In this document: piece after piece, positions 34,501 to 43,900 of the stretch
Position numbering within the stretch: the first letter of the stretch is position 1
Layout of the letters: the number at the start of each line of letters is the position of its first letter
DNA from: Aquimonas sp964586455
Lineage (GTDB): Bacteria > Pseudomonadota > Gammaproteobacteria > Xanthomonadales > Xanthomonadaceae
Assembly: GCA_964586455.1 (NCBI GenBank)
Contig: CAZPHV010000017.1
Span: forward strand, 1 to 64,000
Direction of reading: 5' to 3'
DNA length: 64,000 bases
Made by a program: the position numbers and the translations under genes
Notes under the pieces: model-generated
The model's input: the letters and a program-made list of their open reading frames with translations, nothing else
What the model was told of the DNA's origin: nothing
Databases searched by the model: none

Positions 34501-34766
34501 ATAGCTTTCATGCGCACGTGTCGCGCCGCTTTGCGGTGCAAGCAGGCAACAACTGGAACGCGGGACGTCGACCTACGCCTGCCCTGAAAGGCCTTGGATT
34601 ACGTTGCGCGCCCGGTCTGAGATCGCGTCCGCACGCGTCGGTGGATACTCGCGAAGCGGGAGACTGACCACAAAGGACAGCGCGCGGCCAGAGGAGAGGT
34701 TCGCGGAGTCCGCCGCGAGGCAAGCTCAGGCCGCCATCATCCGATCATCAAGACCGCGCTGCTCGA
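34501..34766. other. Gap between repeat copy A and chpC, no gene seen
   Basis: The stretch holds no credible reading frame; it should contain the 3' end of the Pil-Chp transcript. I see no clear intrinsic terminator. Confidence 0.4.
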
Positions 34767-35234
34767 TCAGGCCGCGATTTGCAGAACATCGAGCAGGCGC
34801 CGCTCGATGTCGATGAGATCCGGAATGAAGGAATACTCGTCGCGCAGCAGTACGCGCATCTGCGCGCCCGCGGGCAGCTCGCCCTCGTCGGCGGGGATCA
34901 GACCCTCCGATGACACCGTGGTCAGACGCGGGAAGCCCTGCGTGAGCAGACAGAAGTACGGCAGACGCGGATGGCCGCCGAGCGCGCGAAGCACCGCGAC
35001 CTTGGCGCCGAGTTCGCCTTCGTCAGCGGCAAGGCCGGCAAGACGCGAGAACGAGACCAGCGGAAGGCGCCAGCCGCGCCAACGCAACCGGCCCAATACC
35101 CAGCTCGGCGCATCGGGGACCGGATCAGGTTCGGCGAAGGTGATGATTTCCGCGATGTTGGCGTTCGGCAGCAGCAGTCGGCCGCCGGTAACGGTGATGG
35201 TGACGCCGCGGATGTCTTTGCGTTCGATGCTCAT
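34767..35234 (-). CDS. chpC: CheW-like adaptor ChpC
   Basis: This 155-residue CheW-domain protein is the last gene of the Pil-Chp chemosensory operon. CheW features are NIAEIITFAEPDPVPDAPSWV, GRLRWRGWRLPLVSFSRL and a C-terminal LIDIERRLLDVL. Position after the CheB-type ChpB matches ChpC of Pseudomonas aeruginosa, where PilI and ChpC are two alternative couplers for the ChpA kinase. It lies 20 bp after chpB. The domain stands alone without extensions. Confidence 0.88.
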   Translation of the reverse strand: MSIERKDIRGVTITVTGGRLLLPNANIAEIITFAEPDPVPDAPSWVLGRLRWRGWRLPLVSFSRLAGLAADEGELGAKVAVLRALGGHPRLPYFCLLTQGFPRLTTVSSEGLIPADEGELPAGAQMRVLLRDEYSFIPDLIDIERRLLDVLQIAA

Positions 35235-35254
35235 GGGCTGCCTTGCAGGAAATC

Positions 35255-37912
35255 TCAGGCGGGCGCGCCGAAGCGGCGCACGCAGTGGTCAGCCAGTTCA
35301 CGCGGGCTGCCGATGAACTCGACGACACCGCGACCGCGCGCGCCGTCGACCATTGAACTGACAACGCAGGATTCCGGATCCTGGGCCCAGACTTCACCGC
35401 CCTGGCGAGTCAGATACACGGCGCCTTCAACAGCATCTGCGGCCATGCCACTGAAAATGATGGCGTGGGAATGCGGGCCGAAGGTATCGGCGATGTCGCA
35501 CAAGACATCATCAATGCACGGACGGTAGCGCGAGGCCTCGGCGGGCTCGCCGAGTTCGATCTGACCGTCCACGGCGAGCAGGAAGCGCGCGCCCGAGGCG
35601 ACCACCAGCACTTCGCCGTCGCGGGCGGCAAGCCCGGCCATCGGAACCCGAACCGGCAGCGGGCTGGCTTTTTGCAGCTGCTGTGCCAAGCGCTCGAAAT
35701 AGCCGTTTTCCAAGTGCTGAACGACCACGAACAGCGCCGGAAACCCGGCCGGGATTCCCGCGAGGAAGCTGCGCAACGCGTCCGGACCACCGATCGAAGC
35801 GCACAGCACGACCACCCTGCTGATGCCCTGCGTCAGCGGTGCAACAGCCCGCGAAGCGGACGGCGCGTGAACCGCGCTTGCGGGCAGCGGCGGCGGCTGC
35901 GCGGTGCCGGCGCTGAAAAATGCGTACCCGTCTTCGCCTGGGGCGTCCTCCAGCGACTCGTTGATCGCTGTCGCAGATTCTTCTGTCGCCGCCGGTGTGG
36001 GCTCGGGCGCAGGGCCTTCGCCGATGTCACGCAGCCAGGCGCCGTCACGCATGGTTACGACATGCACCGCATCCGCGTCGGCTTTGACCGCGGCCGGCAT
36101 ATCGGCTTCGAGCGGCTCCAAGCTCAGAGTGAGATGACTGAAATCGAAGTTCTGCGCGGGCACTTCGGGTGCCTTGACGCTGGAATCGATGAAACCGTCT
36201 CCCATCGGTTGCAGCGAGAGCTCGCCGAAACCGGCCTTGCTGTCTCTCGTGGCGGTCGGACGGGTCGCTGGCAGCGGCGCGGATGCTGCAGACACTGGCG
36301 TAATTGGCTTCGCTGCGGCGGGCTCGGGCTCGGGCTCTGCGCGGCGGGCAAAATCGAACTCCAGCGGCGGCAGATCGGCGGCCGAAGGCAGGCTGGGCTG
36401 CTCGTCCAGCGCGGCCGCGAGTTTTGCGATCTCTTCGTCGTCGACGTTGGAATCCAGCGTCAGCGTGCCGCCCAAAGCGGCATCATCGGCAGCGAAATCG
36501 GGCCTCTGCACAGGCTCTGAGCGCGCTTCGGCCCGTGGCGCGACTGCGGCGTCGAAGGCACTGAAATCGAACTCGGACAGACTGAGATCGGTATCGTCTT
36601 CGGCAGATTCCGAGGCATCCATTGCAGGTTCGCGAGCGGTGGTGTTGGCAGCGAACCCCTCCTCGGACTCGAAGGCCACCGGGTCGAAGCTCAGCGTGCT
36701 TTCGCCCGTGCTCCAACTGTCGGGGTCTTCTTCGCGCGCGGATTCGTGCTGTGCATTGGGCTGCGCATCGGGTCGCGCATCGTCGATTGAGCCGGGTGCG
36801 GCAGCCTCGACCGGCTCCAGAGTGGAATCATCCAATCCAAGAGAGAAATCGAGCACGATGTCGTCGTTTGCACTCAGCGATTCAGACGTAGGGGCACCTG
36901 CGCCATCAGCGAGGCCATCGGAGGCTGGGGCGTCCCAGCTGAAATCGAGCGCGGAGGTGTCTTCGATGGGCGCTGCGCCACTCTGGGCCTGCACGCGTGC
37001 CTGCGACCTGGCTGCCTCGGAATCCGCATCGGCTTCTGAAGGCAGCGACTCGCGACCCTGATGCGTTTCAGACGGAGCGACTCCGGCAGCCGCAAGCTCA
37101 AGCGGCCGATCGACCGGTTCAGGCTGCACGGCGGAGGGCTGAGGCCGGCCCGGAACCGCGGGTTCCAGGCCCATCGCCTGCTGCAGCTTGAACAGCATGT
37201 CGTCTGGCGAGACTTCTCCCAGGTCCTGTTCGAACAGCGAGGACAGGTCCATGGATTCGAGATGATCGGATTCCGTAACGGCAGGCGCCGCCGGCTCAGC
37301 GATTTCCGAGGCATCTGTGGACTGCACGGGGCTGAAATCAAAATCGAGCCCGGAAAGATCGGTCGGCGCTGATTCGTCCTTCTCTGGCTCAAGCTCCAGT
37401 CGGAGGCTGGCTGGCACCTCGTCGGAGTGGCCCAGCGCCTCCTCCGCATAGTCATCGAATTTGAGATGGTCCTGCTGCTGCGAGGGCGATGTCGGGCGGC
37501 CGGGCTCAGGCAACAGAGTCAGTTCCGGCAGGCGCTCAGCGCCCAACGGCGGCGGCGGCAAGGTATCGCGCACGCCCAGCACCTTGGCGGCGAGGTGTCG
37601 TGCCCAGCGCGCGAGATCCCAGCCAGTCAGCTGGCTGGAGACCTCACCCTCGTTGAACACGACGGAGGTCGTCGGGTTGTCGAGCAACTCCTGCAGAGCG
37701 TCAAGGTCGTCCTCGACGCCAGGTTCCAGGTTCACGATCAGAACCTGCGGAGCCTGAGCGGCGGTCAAGCCGCTGCCATCGCGCACTTCGCCTTCGAACA
37801 GAAGATCCGCGCCAAGCACCACAAGGGCCTGGCGAAGCTGCTCGCGCGCGGCGTCGGCAGGCCCGAGCAGGACCACCGACACGGCCGGCCGGGCCTCAGC
37901 GACCGCGTTCAC
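35255..37912 (-). CDS. chpB: Very long CheB-type methylesterase ChpB with acidic disordered insert
   Basis: This 885-residue protein is far longer than the ~340 I recall for P. aeruginosa ChpB. Residues 10-105 look like a degenerate receiver: VVLLGPADAA at strand 1 and VLIVNLEPG at the phospho-site, so the Asp is missing. Residues about 115-685 are acidic, low-complexity and probably disordered, with repeated LDF/FDF words. Residues about 690-880 are the CheB catalytic domain, with Ser in LCASIGGPDAL, His in VVQHLENGYF and Asp in FSGMAADAVEGAVYL. It should demethylate or deamidate PilJ, opposing PilK. Its start overlaps the chpA stop by 17 bp. Confidence 0.88.
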   Translation of the reverse strand: MNAVAEARPAVSVVLLGPADAAREQLRQALVVLGADLLFEGEVRDGSGLTAAQAPQVLIVNLEPGVEDDLDALQELLDNPTTSVVFNEGEVSSQLTGWDLARWARHLAAKVLGVRDTLPPPPLGAERLPELTLLPEPGRPTSPSQQQDHLKFDDYAEEALGHSDEVPASLRLELEPEKDESAPTDLSGLDFDFSPVQSTDASEIAEPAAPAVTESDHLESMDLSSLFEQDLGEVSPDDMLFKLQQAMGLEPAVPGRPQPSAVQPEPVDRPLELAAAGVAPSETHQGRESLPSEADADSEAARSQARVQAQSGAAPIEDTSALDFSWDAPASDGLADGAGAPTSESLSANDDIVLDFSLGLDDSTLEPVEAAAPGSIDDARPDAQPNAQHESAREEDPDSWSTGESTLSFDPVAFESEEGFAANTTAREPAMDASESAEDDTDLSLSEFDFSAFDAAVAPRAEARSEPVQRPDFAADDAALGGTLTLDSNVDDEEIAKLAAALDEQPSLPSAADLPPLEFDFARRAEPEPEPAAAKPITPVSAASAPLPATRPTATRDSKAGFGELSLQPMGDGFIDSSVKAPEVPAQNFDFSHLTLSLEPLEADMPAAVKADADAVHVVTMRDGAWLRDIGEGPAPEPTPAATEESATAINESLEDAPGEDGYAFFSAGTAQPPPLPASAVHAPSASRAVAPLTQGISRVVVLCASIGGPDALRSFLAGIPAGFPALFVVVQHLENGYFERLAQQLQKASPLPVRVPMAGLAARDGEVLVVASGARFLLAVDGQIELGEPAEASRYRPCIDDVLCDIADTFGPHSHAIIFSGMAADAVEGAVYLTRQGGEVWAQDPESCVVSSMVDGARGRGVVEFIGSPRELADHCVRRFGAPA

Positions 37913-40900
37913 GACGGACCTGCAGGATTTCCTGGACGTTACGCATCAGATCGGCCTCTTGGTAGGGCTTGCCGAGGTAGCGGTCCACACCGATCTCGAA
38001 CGCGCGCTGGCGGTGTTTGTCGCCGGTACGCGAGGTGATCATGATGATCGGCACCGACTTGAGGCGCGGATCGTTGCGCATATGGGTCGCCAGTTCGTAG
38101 CCGTCCATGCGCGGCATTTCGATGTCGAGCAGCATGACATCGGGAACACGTTCAGCCAGCTTCTCGATCGCATCAACGCCGTCCTTCGCGGTGAGCACCT
38201 CGAAGTTGTGGCGCTCAAGCACTCGCCCGGTGACCTTGCGCATGGTGATCGAGTCGTCGACCACCATGACCAAGGGGACTACACGCTGGTCTTCGAGAGC
38301 GACCGGGATCGGCGCGTGCTCGATGGCGGCGGCACGGCGCACCAGCGGCGCAACGTCGAGGATTACCACCACTCGACCGTCACCCATGATGGTGGCGCCG
38401 AAGATTCCGGGGATCGAGCTGACCTGCGGGCCGGTCGGCTTGACCACGATTTCGCGGCTGCCGAGCACGTTGTCGACGCAGATCGCTGCACGCTGATCGC
38501 CAGAGCGGGCCAGCAGCAGGGGCACCTGCAGGCTATCCGCTGCCTTGGCAGCGGGCTGGCCCAGCAGCAGGCCGAGGTCGTGAATCGTGTACTCCTCGCC
38601 GGCATAGCTGAACACGGGTGCGCCAGTGGCGAGCTGCTTGTCGAGTTCTTCGCGGTCGATGCGCGACACGCCTTGCACCGAGGTGATCGGCACCGCAAAC
38701 GAAGTGTCTCCCTGCTTCACGAACACCGCTTGGGTAACCGCCAGCGTGAAGGGCAGTCGAATAACGAATTCGGTGCCACGGCCGCGTTCGGACTCGATGT
38801 GCAGCGAGCCGCCGAGCTGACGGATTTCGCTATAGACCACATCCATGCCAACGCCGCGGCCGGAGATCTTGCTGACCGACGCAGCGGTAGAGAAGCCGCT
38901 CTCCAGGATGAAGCCATACAGATCGCGGTCGCTGAGCTGGGCGTCCGCCTTCATCAGGCCGCGCTCGATCGCCTTCAGGCGGATCGCATCGCGGTCCAGG
39001 CCCCGCCCATCGTCGCTGACGCGAATCAAGACTTCGGAGGCTTCACGTGCCACCTGGATGCGGATGCTGCCCTCGGCCGGCTTGCCGATGGCGGCGCGCT
39101 CTGCCGGCATTTCCAGACCATGGGCCAGCGCGTTGCGGAGCATGTGCTCCAGCGGCGCGGTCATACGGTCCAGGACGTTGCGGTCCATTTCGCCCTGGGC
39201 GCCCTCGACCTTGAGCCCTGCCTGCTTGCCGAGCTCGCCGGCGGTCTGACGCAAGATGCGACGCAGACGCGGAACCAGCGAGTCGAACGGCACCATGCGC
39301 GTACGCATGAGCCCTTCCTGCAGGTCCGAGCTGACGCGCGACTGCTGCAGCAGCAGCGTTTCATACTGGCGCGTCAGGTCTTCAAGCGTGGTCTGCAGGT
39401 TGACGATGTCGGACGCGGACTCCGACAGCGCGCGTGTCAGCTGCTGCAGGGTCGAGAAGCGGTCGAGTTCGAGTGGATCGAACTGTGTATCGCCTTCGTC
39501 CTGCTGGCGCTGGTAGCGCGACAGGATCTGGGCCTCGGTTTCAATCTCCAGCTTGCGCAGCTGGTCGCGCAGACGCGTGGTGGTCTGGTCGAGTTCGCCG
39601 AGGTTGCCGCGGAATGCACCCAACTGCTGCTCAAGGCGCGCGCGGTAGATCGCGACTTCACCGGCGTAGTTGACCAGGCGGTCCAGCAGATCGGCGCGGA
39701 TGCGGATCTGTTCCTGCGGCGCGCGGCTGACGTTCTCTTCTTCGTCCAGCGCAGTTTCGGTGGGCACAAAGCGAATCGGCGGGGGCGCCGGACGCGCAGG
39801 TGCCGGCTCGGCCGACGTCTGCACTGCGCCGTCGGCGCCGCCGGTTTCGACCTCCGGCTCGACGGTCGGCAGCGCTTCGCCTCGCAGCAGCGCTTCGACA
39901 GCCGAGAGCAAGTGCACCGGTGTGGCGATGGCGCGGCGTTCGCCGACGCGCGAGACCAGGCCATGCAGACGATCGAATGCGCGCTCCAGCACTTCCACGC
40001 CGGTGCCGCCGAGGTCGCGCCCACCTGCGGCGACGGCTTCAAGCAGCGACTCGGTGACGTGCGCAAGATCGCCGATCGGGTTCAGGCCGGCCATGCGCGC
40101 ACCACCCTTCAGGGTGTGCAGATCGCGCTGCAGGCCGACGACGAGCTCCTGCTCCTGCGGCGACTCGCGCAGACGGGTCATCAGCCCGTCCGAATGGTCG
40201 AGGATGTCGATGCCCTCCTCAAGGAACACGTCGAGCAGCTCTTCATCGACATCGCCTACATCGAGCGGGCCATCTGGGTCGACATCCTCTGCGATCGCCA
40301 GTTTGGGCGCCGCGCTGGCTTCGACCGGCGGGGGCACGAAGACCTCGTCGGTCGTCGTGTCCTGCGCGTAATCAACGGCCTCTGCCACTGATTCGAAGTC
40401 GAGTTCGATGCGTTCGATGGCGCTCGTCGGGTCGGTCAGGCCGACCGGTTCGACATCAGCCTCCAGGGGCGCGGCCGCCACCTCGACCGGAGCTGCGTCG
40501 ACCGCAGCAGCCTCGGGATAGCCTTCGGTCTCGAAGCCCTGTTCCTCCAGCGCTTCGACGCCATCGGACACGCTCGTGTCCGCCACCGGCTGCAGCTCGA
40601 TTGATTCGATCTCGATGGATTCGTCTTCATGCGCTCCCGCACCGAAGCGTTCCGATTCGATCTCGGCTGAATCGGCGGGCACGGAGGCGGACTGCGCCGT
40701 CGCATCAGCGGCTTCCGGTTCACCGAACACCGGCGTGCCGGGAACGGTCGTGGTGTCGCCTGTATCGAGAATTTCGGCTTCCGGCTCGAACTCAAGAGCG
40801 GTAACAAAGGTGGACTCGGACTCGGACGAAGTCGGCTGCGTGTCCACCGAGGCTGAGTCGATCGACTCGAACGCGAGCAGCTCGATTTCCGCCGATGCTG

Positions 40901-43900
40901 GCTCAGCATACGCCGGGATCTGCTCGTCCACTTCCAGAGTGCTGGACTCCGGCAGCTCGGCGAGCTCGACCGTGGCGACGCGCAAGGCCTCGGCTTCGAG
41001 CATTTCCTCCAGCGTCTGCGGCTCCGCCGGTTCGGTCGGAGCGGCGGCGTCGGTCGTGGCGACTGGTGCGGCATCTGGCGCCGCATCGACGGGAGTCTCG
41101 GTCAACAGGCTGTGGATCAGCAGTGCGTCTTCGCTGTCGGACGAGCCCGGCAGAGTTGCATCGAGCGTCGTTTCCGAGTGCACTCCGGGCTTGGCGCCCG
41201 CACCCGCAACCTCGGCTTCGAAGGCCGCCAACCAGGCGTCAGAGGCGTCAGCCTCACCGAGTTCATCCAGCGTAAGGCCGGACTCCACCTCTGGCTGCAG
41301 CGATGTGGACTCGGTATCGGTCCAGTACGGTGACTGCGAGCGGGTTTCGGTCTCGATGATCTCAAGATCGGCTGACTGCGCCTGCGCTTCCGGGTCAAAG
41401 GGCTCGGCGGACTCGAACTCGGACGCAAACGAAAGCTCGCCGCTGGCAGCCAGAGCGTCCAGCTCGCCCGCACTGGGCATGGCGCCCAGCAAGTCCGGCT
41501 GTTCGACTACGGTCGACGGCTCGGTTGATTCGGCAAGCTCCCGGGCTTCCGCTGGTTCCGCTGGTTCCGCTAATTCCGCTACTTCCGCTGCATCGACCGT
41601 GCTCGGCGCACTCGCGGCGAGCGCGAATGTATCGGCCGAGACGGTGAAAGCTGCCGTTTCGCCCGTGATCTCGTCCTCCGTGCCCGTGTCGACTACCGGC
41701 CGTGTCGGTTCCGGCAGCGCATCGCGCAAAGCGGTAATGCGCTGGGCCAAGCGAAGCTGACGTTGCGGCCGCGGCATCGGCTGGTCGAGCTCGATCATCA
41801 GGGCTCGCAGCGCTTGCGCGGCTTCCTCGATGCACTCGAAGCCAACGATTGAGGGCGCCGCCGCCTGCGCGAGCAGACGCTTGATGTAGCCCTCCAGCGG
41901 CCACGCGAGCTCGGTGCCGACCTCGACTTCGGTCATTGCGAAGGCACCGCTGATCGTGTGCACCGCGCGTAGCAGCCGCTCCTCGACAGGCTGAGGGCCG
42001 GCCGAGCTGCGCTGCAGATAGGACTCGACCGTGTCGAGATGGCCTGCAACTTCGCCTTTCAGGATCTCGAACAGGTCCGGATCGATCAGGACCAGATCGC
42101 CGCTTTCCTCGGTCGCCGCGTCCGGCAGGGTGAAACCGCTCTCGATGAGGTCGGCGGCCAGGCTCAAATCGGCGAAATCGACGCCTTCAAGCTCGAGCCC
42201 CGCGAGTTCGATGGACTCGGACAGGTCTGTTGCTTCGAGGATGGGCGGCTCGGAGAGCGAAAGCTCGGACACGCCAAGCTCGAACGCATCTTCCGCAACT
42301 TCCGCTTCTTCCGCGCCGGCGAGTGCGTCGAGTTCGCTGGCTGTGGGTGCAGGCTCCGACTCCGATTCGGCCGAACCTTGCTGCGTAATGGGGCTATCGT
42401 GCGCGGCGCTCTCGATGCTCCACGCTTGCGGATCGTGGGTGTCGGAACCCGCGACATCGGTGGAGTCCGTGTCGGCCAAGGCCTCGGCCCGCGCCTCCCG
42501 CGCAGGGTCCGAAGCCGCCCCGGCAAGCAGCGCCTGGATTGCGGCGGCCTCGTCGGCCGAGAGCTCGATCGGTTCCTCGTCTTCCAGCGCGATTCCAGTG
42601 GCCAGCGGCGCGGTCTCCTCTGCCGCAGCTTCTTCGGGGTAACCCGTGTCAGCGGCAGGCGCGCGATACTCAACGACTTGACCGGCGGCGAGCGCATCAG
42701 CCGTGCGCTCGATGCCGGCAAGATCCGCGTACTGACCGGTTTCGCCACGCAGGGCTGCCAACAAGTTGGGCAGTACATCGCGTACCGCTACGACCAGCGA
42801 GATCACTTCCGGACGGGGTGGAATCGTGTTGTCGAGCACGCGATTCAGCATGTTCTCGATTTTCCACGCGAACTCGCCCAGCGCCATCGCGCCAACCAGT
42901 CGACCACTGCCCTTGAGGGTGTGGAAGACGCGGCGGATGGGCTTCATGGCTTCGACATCGTCCGGCTTGGCCTGCCACGCGGGCAGCAGCTGGCGCAGAT
43001 TGTCGATTTCTTCCTGTACTTCTTCGACGAAGACCTCGCGGATTTCCTCATCGATGTCTTCCGCGCCGATCTGGAAACCGACCAGCTCTTTGCCGGTCGG
43101 GGCCGGCGGGCGGGTGACTTCGGTCTGGGCGGGCTTGAACCCACCCAGCTCATGGACCTCTCGGCCCGTGTTCACGGCTTCAGACGCCGCTTCACCCACG
43201 ATCAGGTCGCTCAGGTCAGCGCCAGGGACGACGTCGACTGCCGCGAGGCTGGCCAGATCCGGCACCTGCGGCCGCTCGGGAACGCCGGAATCCAGTACCA
43301 GGCCGGCATCGGCGTGGCTGTCGTGTGTGGCTTCAGCGGCCGTGGCCGCCGCCGCTTGCTCGGAAGCAGGTGTCGAAGCCTGCACTGGGACAGCAGTCTC
43401 AACCGGGGCGACGGGTATTTCCGCCTCGGGTGAAGCCAAGGCATGATCCGGCACCGGCCAGTAGCCGAGGTGGGTCAGGCGGTCGCGGGCGAGATCCAGA
43501 ATTTTGCCGCGGTCGCTGCGCTGATCGCGTACGGATTCGATGAAGTACTCGAGGCTGGCCAAGGCATCGGCCAGGGTGTCCATCTGCTGGCCGTTGGGCA
43601 CCCGACGGTGCTGCACGAGCTCGACTACGGTGAAGCGCGCAACTGCATGCAGAAGTCCGGCAGCCTCGGGCAGATCCAGAATACGCATGGCGCCGCCGAC
43701 TTCATCCAGCAAGCGCTGTACATCGGCAAGCTGGGCGTGGTCCCAGTTGCTTTCGACGAACGCAACAAAACACTGTTTCGCCTGGGCAAAGTTGCTCTGG
43801 GCTTCCTTGATGACGGCTTCCAGAACCTTGCGTGCCTCAGCGCGCGGCAGCGTTTCCGTGCCGGTGCTCGGCGCTTGCTGGCTGCCCAACTGCTGGACCT

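Noticed and set aside
37959..40391. An open frame of about 810 codons on the + strand inside chpA
   Set aside because: It is antisense to a well-supported kinase, has no motif and no ribosome-binding site. High GC and codon bias readily give long antisense frames.
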